Assembly: GCA_965232285.1 (NCBI GenBank) | Contig: CBDDPL010000004.1 | Location: 4,774,001-4,838,000, forward strand | Length of the DNA: 64,000 nt | DNA from: Denitrobaculum sp965232285 | GTDB lineage: Bacteria; Pseudomonadota; Alphaproteobacteria; Kiloniellales; Kiloniellaceae | Direction: 5' to 3' | Shown here: one piece after another, positions 25,893-33,520 of the stretch | How positions within the stretch are numbered: the stretch's first letter is position 1 | How the letters are laid out: the number at the start of each line of letters is the position of its first letter | Position numbers and translations under genes: made by a program | The notes under the pieces: generated by a model | Database searches by the model: none | Told to the model about the DNA's origin: nothing | What the model saw: the letters and a program-made list of their open reading frames with translations, nothing else

Positions 25893-27053
25893 TTAACGGG
25901 TCAAGGTCTCAACAGCCTTGAAGCTCCCGTCCGGCTGGATCACGGTCAGGAAGACGTGGTCCATGCCCTGGTTGTCGCCATTGCCGTAATTCAGCGTGGC
26001 GCCACCCAGATCAAAAGCACCGGTGCCATAGACCGAGCTCAGGAAGTTTTCACGCGACAGCTCCTTGCCGGCCTTTTCAAGCGCCATGATCGTCAGACGA
26101 CCGACCATGTAACCTTCGAGGGACACGAAACCGGGCTGCAGCGAGGGGTCGTAAGCCTTCAGAGCCTTCTGATAGTCGGCAACCAGCGGGATCGAGGAAT
26201 CCTGCGGGAAAGGCACGACCTGGCTGATGACAACGCCATCACCCTGATCACCCAGCTCCTGGGCCAGAGCGTTGGAGCCGACGAAGGAGATGGTCACGAA
26301 AACCGGATCCATCTTCAGCTTCTTGGACAGCTTAACGAACTCGGCCAGGGGCTTGTAGGCGCCGACCATGACGACGGCCTCAGGCTCGGCTTTACGGATT
26401 TCAAGCAGAGCGGACTTAACCGCGACGGTGTTGCGCTTGTAGGTGCCTTCGGCAACCAGCGACATGCCGCGTGCTTCCATGGCCTTCTTCACGCCGGAAA
26501 GACCGACACGGCCAAAGCCGTCATCCTGGTAGAGGATCGCAATCTTCTTGATGCCCAGGTCCTCGGTCAGGTGCTTGATCCAGGTTTCCGTTTCCTGGTC
26601 ATAGGTGGCGCGAACGTTGATGACGTTGCTGTTGTTCGGGTCACGCAGGAAGCCGGCACCGGTGAAGGGGCCGATAAAGGGCACGCCCGCTTCGGTGGCG
26701 ATCGGCTGGGTCGCCTTGGAGGTCGGGGTACCGACAGCACCGATCAGCGCGAAGACATTGTCCTGCTCGATCAACTGCCGGGTGTTGGCGATCGACCGAT
26801 CCGGCTCATAACCGTCATCCATCTGTCGGATTTCAAGCTGACGGCCGTGAACGCCGCCGGCTTCGTTGACTTCCTTGAAGGCAGCCATCAAGCCCTGGTG
26901 CATGCCTGTGCCCAGAGCAGCGGCAGGACCGCCAAAGGCTGCCGACTGGCCGAGCACGATACGATCATCCGAAACGCCCGGCGCAGCCGCCGAAGCTGCG
27001 TTTGCGCCGGCAATCAGACCGGCGGCGGCAAGAGGTAGCAAAATTTTCTTCAT
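25893..27053 (-). CDS. branched-chain amino acid-type (Peripla_BP_6) solute-binding protein
   Basis: A 386-residue periplasmic binding protein. Residues 1-23 are a signal peptide; the mature part begins APGVSDDRIVLGQSAAFGGP, the start of the LivJ-like type I fold. No permease or ATPase gene lies nearby; the next gene is a chemoreceptor, so this protein more likely acts as a chemotaxis co-receptor or shares a distant transporter. The ATG at 27053 is chosen because GGAGAG lies at proper distance; a GTG two codons upstream abuts that ribosome site. A stem-loop is present in the leader. Confidence 0.9.
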   Translation of the reverse strand: MKKILLPLAAAGLIAGANAASAAAPGVSDDRIVLGQSAAFGGPAAALGTGMHQGLMAAFKEVNEAGGVHGRQLEIRQMDDGYEPDRSIANTRQLIEQDNVFALIGAVGTPTSKATQPIATEAGVPFIGPFTGAGFLRDPNNSNVINVRATYDQETETWIKHLTEDLGIKKIAILYQDDGFGRVGLSGVKKAMEARGMSLVAEGTYKRNTVAVKSALLEIRKAEPEAVVMVGAYKPLAEFVKLSKKLKMDPVFVTISFVGSNALAQELGDQGDGVVISQVVPFPQDSSIPLVADYQKALKAYDPSLQPGFVSLEGYMVGRLTIMALEKAGKELSRENFLSSVYGTGAFDLGGATLNYGNGDNQGMDHVFLTVIQPDGSFKAVETLTR

Positions 27054-27604
27054 AGACACTCTCCATTTGTTGGCACACCCCCGCTAAAGGTGGATGCGTG
27101 CCAAGTGACGCGGGTAAGAACCTCCGTGCGTACTGGCTTGTGCATTGCCCTGCACTTCACCAGCCATTCTCTTTTTAAAACAGCACTCATTACTATTTCT
27201 GGTTGTTCTCGAAACAAAAGCCGATTGCTTGAAATGGAAAACATTCAAAAATGAGCATCCATCCGCTCGGCTTCAGATTTCGATAAGTTAATGATTTCCT
27301 TAAGTTGCACTGGCCATTGGATATTTGCGTAAATTTCGCTGTATTTTCTTAAATCGCCGTTAATTGCGAAGCGAAACCGCAAGACTGAGGACAGATCTAC
27401 TTCAAAGAAAAAGAGATCAAGTCGTCGCTCCGGGATCTATGGCCTTGTAATCGCACAAGCAATGCCAAAAGATCGGCACCCGGGCCCAAAACACCTCTGG
27501 CATTCACGGCGCCCATGAGATACCGCTGTTGGAGGCGCCTCCAGCCGGATGAACGCCCCAAGATGCCTTGGCACGATAATGAATGGACACAACAGGACCA
27601 CCGG
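27054..27604. other. 551-base divergent intergenic region
   Basis: No credible gene on either strand; the short frames at about 27397-27648 lack family features. Near the solute-binding gene it has an inverted repeat (27070-27104), and the centre (27160-27390) is AT-rich, with room for promoters of both divergent genes and operators for the IclR regulator. Confidence 0.5.
27070..27104 (-). promoter_or_regulatory. 5'-leader hairpin of the solute-binding protein gene
   Basis: TTGGCAC and GTGCCAA form a perfect 7-bp stem around 21 bases that can partly pair again (CACC with GGTG). It ends only a few bases before the ribosome site, so it could control translation or message stability. It could also be a protein-binding site. 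Confidence 0.4.
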
Positions 27605-28462
27605 ATGTCGACCGCTCCCGGCCCGCAGCAACGGCGCAAGCACAGCAAAACCGCAACGACAGATCGCAGCGAGCGCCGTAGAAGCGGTCAGGTCCAGTCG
27701 CTTGCGCGCGCGATTTCGCTGCTGAATGCCCTGACCGACGAGGACTATGGTTTAAGCCTCAGCGATCTGGCGCAGAAAGTCGGCCTCGCGCCCTCCACGA
27801 CCCATCGCCTGCTGACCACGCTGCAGGAAGAACGCTTCGTCCGCTTTGATCTGGAGCGCAATGTCTGGCTGGTCGGTGTCCAGGCCTTTGTCGTGGGAAA
27901 CGCCTTTATCCGGTCACGCGACCTCATTGCCATGTCGCGGCCTCACATGCGTAACCTGATGGAAGACAGTGGCGAGACGGTCAACCTCGCGGTCGAGGAC
28001 CAGGGGGAGGCCATTTACCTGGGGCAGGTGGAATGCCGTCAGATGATGCGCGCAATCGCCAAACCGGGCGGGCGCGTCGCCCTGCATTGCTCCGGTGTCG
28101 GAAAGGCTCTTCTGTCAGGGCTACCCGACCTCGAAGTCAATAAGATCGTCCAAAGGCGCGGCTTGGGCCGTTACACGGAAAAGACCATCGACACCCCCGC
28201 CAAGCTGCGCCAGGCCTTGAGCCTCGCGCGGCAACAGGGCTACGCTTTTGATGACGAAGAAAACGCGATCGGCCTGCGCTGCGTCGCTGCTGTGATCTAC
28301 GACGAGTACGGACATCCCCTGGCCGGCCTGTCGCTTTCCGGCCCGACGGCCCGCATAACCGACGAGCGTGTGCCTCTTCTGGGAGCGCTCGTGGTCAGAG
28401 CGGCGAACGACATCACGACGGCGCTTGGCGGCACCCGGCCTGACTTCTCGAAACTGGGATAA
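27605..28462 (+). CDS. IclR-family transcriptional regulator
   Basis: A 285-residue regulator. A basic, Gln/Arg-rich tail of about 30 residues precedes the winged helix-turn-helix (SLARAISLLNAL, SLSDLAQKVGLAPSTTHRLL); the IclR effector domain follows from about residue 105. The ATG at 27605 has AGGA at a fitting distance; the frame to 27515 adds 30 non-conserved residues. The sequence is of the group that includes BhcR and AllR, regulators of glyoxylate-related metabolism, but the neighbours do not show such a pathway. It may control the divergent solute-binding/chemoreceptor operon. Confidence 0.88.
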   Translation: MSTAPGPQQRRKHSKTATTDRSERRRSGQVQSLARAISLLNALTDEDYGLSLSDLAQKVGLAPSTTHRLLTTLQEERFVRFDLERNVWLVGVQAFVVGNAFIRSRDLIAMSRPHMRNLMEDSGETVNLAVEDQGEAIYLGQVECRQMMRAIAKPGGRVALHCSGVGKALLSGLPDLEVNKIVQRRGLGRYTEKTIDTPAKLRQALSLARQQGYAFDDEENAIGLRCVAAVIYDEYGHPLAGLSLSGPTARITDERVPLLGALVVRAANDITTALGGTRPDFSKLG

Positions 28463-28471
28463 AACGGCCCC

Positions 28472-29041
28472 TTACGCCGCGTAGCGCAGAAAGACCACGC
28501 CACCGTTCTGGCTGGTCACTTCGCCATGGCGCGTCCCCGCCTCGACGGCATGGTAGTCGCCGGCATGAAGCTGAAGGTCGCCGATGATCATATCCCCCTC
28601 GACGATGACGCACTCTTCCAGCGCGCTGTGATCGTGGGCGGGATAGATAGCACCAGGCGCCAGACGCATCATCAGAGACCGCGCGCCGCTTTCCTTGTCC
28701 GCATAAAGCAGTTTGATTTCGACGCCGGGCCCGACTTTTTTCCAGCGGCCGGCTTGGGCTCGCAAGGTCCTGGTACCGGCAGGCTCCAGATACTCGATCC
28801 GGTCCTCGATTTTTTGCCAGAGCCTTGCAGGCGGTTGGTCGAGATTGACATCCTCGTTCAAGCTGGAAAGCCTCTCTTCCCAGACGGCAACCAGTGCGCG
28901 CAAGGCCGGATCGCTGACCAGACGAATGACGAAGTCTGCTCGCGCCTCTCCCTCGAGGGTGCCAAGGACATATTCCGAAGCCAAGCGATCGGCGGTGTCC
29001 CCAAACTTCCGGTCTTCTGATTTCAGGTCTCTGCCGGTCAT
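28472..29041 (-). CDS. soluble anti-sigma factor: RskA-like N-domain plus ChrR-like cupin
   Basis: A 189-residue cytoplasmic protein. Residues about 15-60 (LASEYVLGTLEGEARADF) resemble the N-terminal anti-sigma domain of RskA-type proteins. Residues about 95-189 are a cupin (HDHSALEECVIVEGDMIIG, GDYHAVEAGTRHG) with the likely metal ligands His, His, Glu and His, as in the C-domain of ChrR. There is no TM helix, unlike RskA, and no zinc-binding Cys/His cluster of the ChrR N-domain. It probably holds the sigma factor inactive until the cupin senses oxidants or a metal. Its ATG overlaps the sigma gene's stop (ATGA). Confidence 0.82.
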   Translation of the reverse strand: MTGRDLKSEDRKFGDTADRLASEYVLGTLEGEARADFVIRLVSDPALRALVAVWEERLSSLNEDVNLDQPPARLWQKIEDRIEYLEPAGTRTLRAQAGRWKKVGPGVEIKLLYADKESGARSLMMRLAPGAIYPAHDHSALEECVIVEGDMIIGDLQLHAGDYHAVEAGTRHGEVTSQNGGVVFLRYAA

Positions 29042-29730
29042 GATTCGAGACTATCCTTCAGAGCTCTCAACCCACGGCGAATCCAGCTCTTCGCGGTGCC
29101 CAGAGGCACATCCATGGCGCAGGCCAGTTGCTCATGGGTATAGCCGTAACGATAGGCAAGCAGTATCGCCCGCTGATAATCGGGCTTCAAGCGCTGGAGA
29201 GCGGCCCGAATCGACATGGCATCGACGATGGAGCGATCGCCGTCCGAAAGAGCTGAACAACAGGCTCCGCTCGACTGGAGACCAGCAACGCGGGAGTCAC
29301 CCGGCTGGCACTCCCAATCACCAAAGTCTTCGGGACAAGTGTTATCGAGCCCACGCGCCCGGTCGGCACGTAACCGGTCGATGGCGCGATAGCGGGCGAT
29401 CGAAACGATCCAGGCCAACGCGCTGCCGCGTGAGATCTGAAAACGATCGGCTCTCTGCCAAAGGAGCACATAGCTCTCCTGCGCAACCTCTTCGGCGACC
29501 TCCCGGCTGCGCACAATCCGCAGGACGGTTCCGAAAACCAGGCGCGAAGTTCGATCATAGAGCGCGCGAAATGCCGAGCGGTCACCCGCGGACACGCGTC
29601 CGACCAGAGCCTCGAGGGACTCTTCCACCGCGCTTGGCGCTTGGCGTTCGACGCTGTCCGTAAGTACCACGGGCCTAAAGCCGCCAGCATTTTCTCTGCT
29701 TCTTTCGGGAATCACGCTGTCTGAACCCAC
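29038..29730 (-). CDS. ECF sigma factor (SigK/ECF19-like)
   Basis: A 230-residue RNA polymerase sigma factor with region 2 at about 38-105 (SAFRALYDRTSRLVFG, ALAWIVSIARYRAIDRLRADR) and region 4 at about 165-225 (YTHEQLACAMDVPLGTAKSWIRRGL). The GTG at 29730 follows an excellent ribosome site (AAGGAGGGG); the longer frame to 29910 adds 60 residues that match no sigma domain. It is co-translated with the cupin anti-sigma factor and lies downstream of cytochrome c and ferritin-like genes, which suggests control of an oxidative, light or metal stress response. Confidence 0.9.
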   Translation of the reverse strand: MGSDSVIPERSRENAGGFRPVVLTDSVERQAPSAVEESLEALVGRVSAGDRSAFRALYDRTSRLVFGTVLRIVRSREVAEEVAQESYVLLWQRADRFQISRGSALAWIVSIARYRAIDRLRADRARGLDNTCPEDFGDWECQPGDSRVAGLQSSGACCSALSDGDRSIVDAMSIRAALQRLKPDYQRAILLAYRYGYTHEQLACAMDVPLGTAKSWIRRGLRALKDSLES

Positions 29731-29906
29731 GTCTCTGCCCCTCCTTCCGATGGGAAGAATGACGCATCCGCATTGATCTCCGAATGAGACCGTCACATCT
29801 TTGCGATTTGTACGTGAGCAGACGGAAACTGGATTACCCGAAACCCCCGGCTCGACGGCTGTACGCGAGGTGACACCGCCCTTCTGACGAAACGCTAGGA
29901 CTCGCG

Positions 29907-30311
29907 TCATCGTTCTGTCGCTGCTTCAGCCGCGGTTCCAAGAAAGCGTAGAAACGCAACGATATCGGAACGGTCTTCCGCTTTGCGGACGCGAAAGCCC
30001 ATCTTTTGTCCCGGTATCACCTTCTGAGGATCGGCAAGCCAGCGTTCGAGGTTGCTTTCGTCCCAGACCAGCTTCGAGTCCTTCAAAGCTTTCGAATAGC
30101 GATAGCCCGGCTGCGTTCCAGCCTCGCGGCCCAGCAAGGCAAGGTGACGTGGGCCGACCCGGTTTCGGGCGATTGAGTGACAGGCGCCGCAGCGGCTGTC
30201 GTAAAGCTTCGCCCCGCGCGCGGGGTCTCTCTCGGCAGCAGAGAGCGGCAGACTGAGAGCTAGACTCGCCCCCAAAGTCAACAGACAGGACAGGGCAGAC
30301 CTGATTTTCAT
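29907..30311 (-). CDS. small class I c-type cytochrome
   Basis: A 134-residue periplasmic electron carrier with a signal peptide (about 1-26). Haem is bound by CGACH at 41-45 and Met104 (GQKMGF) is the likely distal ligand. The domain resembles cytochrome c2/c-550 and the cytochrome half of the YceI fusion encoded at 1830-2795. A ribosome site (AAGGAAA) precedes the ATG. It lies downstream of the ferritin-like gene and upstream of the ECF sigma gene on the same strand, separated from the former by a terminator-like hairpin. Confidence 0.9.
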   Translation of the reverse strand: MKIRSALSCLLTLGASLALSLPLSAAERDPARGAKLYDSRCGACHSIARNRVGPRHLALLGREAGTQPGYRYSKALKDSKLVWDESNLERWLADPQKVIPGQKMGFRVRKAEDRSDIVAFLRFLGTAAEAATER

Positions 30312-30335
30312 GCTGATTTCCTTGCATCGAAAAAA

Positions 30336-30381
30336 GGAAACGAAGGCATGCTCCAGCGAGGGAGACAGCGCCTTCGTTTCC
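30336..30381 (-). terminator. terminator/attenuator between ferritin-like and cytochrome c genes
   Basis: On the minus strand, a perfect 12-bp stem (GGAAACGAAGGC with GCCTTCGTTTCC, 22-base loop) is followed by six T. A second 8-bp hairpin (30386-30411) lies just before it. Together they should stop or weaken transcription coming from the ferritin-like gene. Confidence 0.75.
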
Positions 30382-30431
30382 GGTGGAAGAAGCTCGGGGA
30401 GCGGCTTCTTCAGTCGACTAACCTTCAGCCT

Positions 30432-31025
30432 CTATGCGCCGAAACTCAGCGCCTTCACGGGCAGGTTTTCGCCCAATGCAGAGGCAAGCACGGTCCAATG
30501 CATGGTCTCGTCGGCCGCGAGGCGCCCGGAAACCTGCGCCAGATCCGCGTCCGAGAAGGCCGGAATGACGCCGAGGTAGGCATTCGCGGCCCCCTTCTCC
30601 AGCCTGGCGGCCAGACGCAGAACGTCGGTCTGATTCTTCAGGCCGCCGGCGCCGAGCGCCGCCGCGTAGTCCTCCAGACTCTCGGTATCGACCGGCACCC
30701 CGCCAAGCGATTTGACCGTGGAAGCCAGCGCATCGCGGTGTTCCTTGTGCTGGCTCTGGAAAAGGACGGCGGTCTGCAAGACAGGTTTCGCCAGAAGGCC
30801 GCTTTCCGCGCCGAGCTGATAGGCCGCGATCGCCTCGTGCTCGAGGCCGAGCGCCGTGTTCAGGATGGCAACATCCTGCGCGGCATCGGCGCTGCCGGGG
30901 CTTGTACCGACATTCTTCGCCATGGATTCGCACCCCGCCAAAAGTGCGACGGCCGTCGCGGAAAGCACAGATTTCCCTGTACCGCCGAGAAAGGCCCGGC
31001 GGCCGACATTTACAGTCTTAAGCAT
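30432..31025 (-). CDS. exported ferritin-like domain protein
   Basis: A 197-residue four-helix protein. The N-terminus has a Tat-like motif (GRRAFLGGTG), a hydrophobic stretch and a lipobox-like LLAGC, so it is probably exported and perhaps a lipoprotein. Metal-site residues typical of ferritin-like proteins are visible: HEAIAAYQ, QHKEHRDAL, an internal Glu and ADETMHW. It may bind iron or detoxify peroxide at the cell envelope. It heads the cluster with cytochrome c, ECF sigma and cupin anti-sigma, and is followed by a strong terminator. Confidence 0.82.
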   Translation of the reverse strand: MLKTVNVGRRAFLGGTGKSVLSATAVALLAGCESMAKNVGTSPGSADAAQDVAILNTALGLEHEAIAAYQLGAESGLLAKPVLQTAVLFQSQHKEHRDALASTVKSLGGVPVDTESLEDYAAALGAGGLKNQTDVLRLAARLEKGAANAYLGVIPAFSDADLAQVSGRLAADETMHWTVLASALGENLPVKALSFGA

Positions 31026-31076
31026 TGATTTTCTCTCCTGAGTGAAAACACGGGAGAAGCGCGCATCTCTGCCGAC

Positions 31077-31105
31077 AATACGCCCGGCAATATCAATCCG
31101 GATGC
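31077..31105 (-). promoter_or_regulatory. candidate ECF promoter of the ferritin-like gene
   Basis: On the minus strand, GCATCC (31105-31100), a 17-base spacer, then CGTATT (31082-31077), 51 bases before the start codon. It resembles the CCATCC/CCGAAT arrangement known for SigK, to which the local ECF sigma factor is similar. Only one copy is seen, so support is weak. Confidence 0.35.
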
Positions 31106-31236
31106 AGACCGACCGAATTTTTTTTAATCGGCTTTAGGAGATCGCCTGCAGATTTCCTTTGTCCGCGCGGCTCTTGACCGCAATGGCAATCCCGACTCCA
31201 ATGACAAAAAGAACAGAGACGAAAAAGACTGCCCCA

Positions 31237-32190
31237 ATGGCCCGGCGCTACTATGAACTGCCCTCCCTGACCAGCCTCGCGGCCTTCGAGGCCTCCGCAC
31301 GGCATCTCAGCTTCAAGCGCGCCGCCCACGAACTCAACGTCACGCCGGGTGCCATCAGTCGGCAGATCAAGGCGCTGGAGGCGGACATCGGCCTCCCCCT
31401 CTTCGAACGGGTCCATCGCGGCGTCGTTCTCACCAGTGACGGCACCAGGCTCTACCGGACCCTGGCCCAGGGCTTCAGCCAGATCGCGCAGACCTATCAG
31501 GATATCCGCAACAGGGACCGGCGGGCCTCGGTGACCATCGGCGCCAGCACCGCCTTTGCCTCGCTTTGGCTGATGCCGCGGCTCGGCCGCTTTTCCAGGG
31601 CGCATCGGGAAATCACCCTCAATCATGTCATTGCCGACCGCGCACACGAACTGCGCCTTTCCGAGGTCGATCTGCGCGTCCGCTATGGTAAGGGGATCTG
31701 GCCCGACGAGGAGGCTATCAAGCTGTTCGACGACCGAATCTACCCGGTTTGCGGCCGTGACTTCGCCGCCGCCCATCCGGAGACCGACCTCAAGTCCATC
31801 ACGGAGCTGCCGCTCCTGGTCCTGGATGCTGTCGATCCGGAGTGGACCCACTGGAGCGAATGGTTCCAGCGGCTCGGCCAGGCCACTTCGAGCCTGGATG
31901 TCCGTCGCTTCAACAACTACTTCATCGCCCTGCAGGCGGCACAGGACAACCAGGGCGTCGTTTTGGGCTGGCACTCCATGGTGGCGCCGTTAATCGCGTC
32001 CGGAAAGCTCGTCCGCCTGACCGATCTGGAGATCGCCGCACCCGGCTCCTTTTACGTGACGACCAACAGCAACCGGAGTCTGACCGGACCCGGACAATTG
32101 CTGCTCGATTGGCTGATCGAAACCGCGCAGCAGACGATAGATCAGGCATCAGCGGCGGAGATACCGCTTGCGACAAGTCTTCTGGATTGA
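31237..32190 (+). CDS. LysR-family regulator (GcvA type)
   Basis: A 317-residue regulator with an N-terminal helix-turn-helix (LSFKRAAHELNVTPGAISRQIKALE) and a LysR substrate-binding domain from about residue 95. I prefer the ATG at 31237 (ARRYYELPSLTSL), since GcvA-type relatives begin with this motif; ATG at 31201 and TTG at 31159 are alternatives, and none has a good ribosome site. It lies directly upstream of the Rieske oxygenase gene on the same strand, with a LysR-type palindrome between, so it probably activates that gene. Confidence 0.88.
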   Translation: MARRYYELPSLTSLAAFEASARHLSFKRAAHELNVTPGAISRQIKALEADIGLPLFERVHRGVVLTSDGTRLYRTLAQGFSQIAQTYQDIRNRDRRASVTIGASTAFASLWLMPRLGRFSRAHREITLNHVIADRAHELRLSEVDLRVRYGKGIWPDEEAIKLFDDRIYPVCGRDFAAAHPETDLKSITELPLLVLDAVDPEWTHWSEWFQRLGQATSSLDVRRFNNYFIALQAAQDNQGVVLGWHSMVAPLIASGKLVRLTDLEIAAPGSFYVTTNSNRSLTGPGQLLLDWLIETAQQTIDQASAAEIPLATSLLD

Positions 32191-32221
32191 TCTGAAGTAA
32201 CCTGTGTTGATCTGAAATCAA
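32187..32221 (+). promoter_or_regulatory. LysR-type binding region upstream of the Rieske oxygenase gene
   Basis: The 15-base palindrome TTGATCTGAAATCAA (32207-32221) fits the T-N11-A LysR box. The partial copy TTGATCTGAAGTAA starts exactly 20 bases (two helical turns) earlier, and a TTGATC half-site lies at 32245. Such phased repeats are usual for LysR regulators. Confidence 0.6.
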
Positions 32222-32314
32222 GCGATAGATGATCTTTTGGGCTATTGATCCAAATAGGGATTCTACGCTTTCTGCCGTAAACGAGCGCTGACTCTAAATC
32301 CTTCGGAGGCGTCC

Positions 32315-33520
32315 ATGACACTGGCAGAAATCATAACCCCGGACTCCCTGCAGCCTGCCGAGCAGAATCTGTCCTCCGATCTGTCAGCAGTTCAGGACGG
32401 CGCCTGCCTGCCCAATCCCTTCTACCGCGAAGCCGCGGTCTTCGAAGAGGAGAAGAAACGGGTTTTCGCCCCGAACTGGGCCTGCATCGGTTTCGGCAAG
32501 GATGTGCCAAACAACGGTGACGCCAGGCCCATCAACTTCCTCGGCATTCCTCTGCTGATGCTGCGGGACAAGAGCGGCAAGGTGCGGGTCTTTCAGAACG
32601 TCTGCCGCCATCGGGGCATGATCCTGGTCGACGAGCCGACCAACTTCCGCGGTGTCATCCGCTGCCCCTATCACTCCTGGTGCTACAGCCTGGACGGCGC
32701 GATCAAGACCACCCCGCACCTGGGCGGCCCGGGCCAGAACGATCACCCGGCCGTCAACAAGAGCGAACTCGGCCTCTACGAAGTGCGCTCGGCGGTCTGG
32801 ATGGATCTGGTCTTCGTGAATCTTTCCGGCGACGCACCGGAATTCGAAAGCGCCATCGCGCCCCTCACCAAGCGCTGGGCGGAGTTCGATGGCCAGGAGG
32901 TCTATCACGCCGGCGAAGACTCTTCCTTCAGCCTGACACTCGCCAGCAACTGGAAGCTCGCGGTCGAGAACTACTGCGAAAGCTATCACCTTCCGTGGGT
33001 GCACCCAGGCCTCAACAGCTACTCGCGGCTGGAAGACCACTACAACATCATTGAAGCCGGCAGCTTCTCTGGTCAGGGCACGACCGTCTACAATCCGAGC
33101 CTTGACGATAGCGGGCGCCGTTTCTCCTACTTCGCCAACCTGCCGGAGAAATGGGCGACCTGCGCGGAGTATGTCGCCGTCTACCCCAACGTGCTGGTCG
33201 GCATCCACAAGGACCACTTCTTCGCCATTCTGCTGGAGCCTCATGCCCACGACAAGACGGTCGAGCGGGTGGAGATCTACTACACTTCACCCGAGATGAC
33301 CGGAGACGACTGGCAGGACCTGCGCACACGTAACAGCGAAATGTGGAAAGAGGTCTTCATCGAAGACATCGGCGTGGTCGAAGGCATGCAGCGTGGTCGC
33401 TATGCGCCCGCCTTCGACGGTGGCGTCCTGTCACCGGTCATGGATACGGCGACCCACGCGTTCCATGCCTGGGTCGCTGAACACTACGCCAGATACGACG
33501 AGCGGACGGGACGCCTCTAG
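32315..33520 (+). CDS. Rieske non-haem iron oxygenase, glycine betaine/carnitine monooxygenase type
   Basis: A 401-residue oxygenase alpha subunit. The Rieske cluster is bound by C97-x-H99 and C117-x2-H120 (NVCRHRG, RCPYHSW). The mononuclear iron site includes His225 and His230 in ENYCESYHLPWVH. It resembles GbcA and CntA, which demethylate or cleave quaternary amines using electrons from a separate reductase; no reductase gene is seen in the window. A good ribosome site (GGAGG) precedes the ATG. The convergent carnitine genes suggest glycine betaine or carnitine as substrate. Its stop overlaps that of the carnitine dehydrogenase gene. Confidence 0.85.
   Translation: MTLAEIITPDSLQPAEQNLSSDLSAVQDGACLPNPFYREAAVFEEEKKRVFAPNWACIGFGKDVPNNGDARPINFLGIPLLMLRDKSGKVRVFQNVCRHRGMILVDEPTNFRGVIRCPYHSWCYSLDGAIKTTPHLGGPGQNDHPAVNKSELGLYEVRSAVWMDLVFVNLSGDAPEFESAIAPLTKRWAEFDGQEVYHAGEDSSFSLTLASNWKLAVENYCESYHLPWVHPGLNSYSRLEDHYNIIEAGSFSGQGTTVYNPSLDDSGRRFSYFANLPEKWATCAEYVAVYPNVLVGIHKDHFFAILLEPHAHDKTVERVEIYYTSPEMTGDDWQDLRTRNSEMWKEVFIEDIGVVEGMQRGRYAPAFDGGVLSPVMDTATHAFHAWVAEHYARYDERTGRL

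Noticed and set aside
25884..27038. 384-codon frame opposite the solute-binding protein gene
   Set aside because: It mirrors the binding-protein gene and has no domain features.
29731..29910. N-terminal extension of the ECF sigma factor to 29910
   Set aside because: The added 60 residues match no sigma domain and a very strong ribosome site precedes the GTG at 29730.
30348..31028. 226-codon frame opposite the ferritin-like gene
   Set aside because: Antisense shadow of a gene with export signal and metal ligands.
32207..32221. FNR box reading of TTGATCTGAAATCAA
   Set aside because: The spacer between half-sites is five bases instead of four, and a 20-base phased repeat beside a LysR gene fits a LysR site better.
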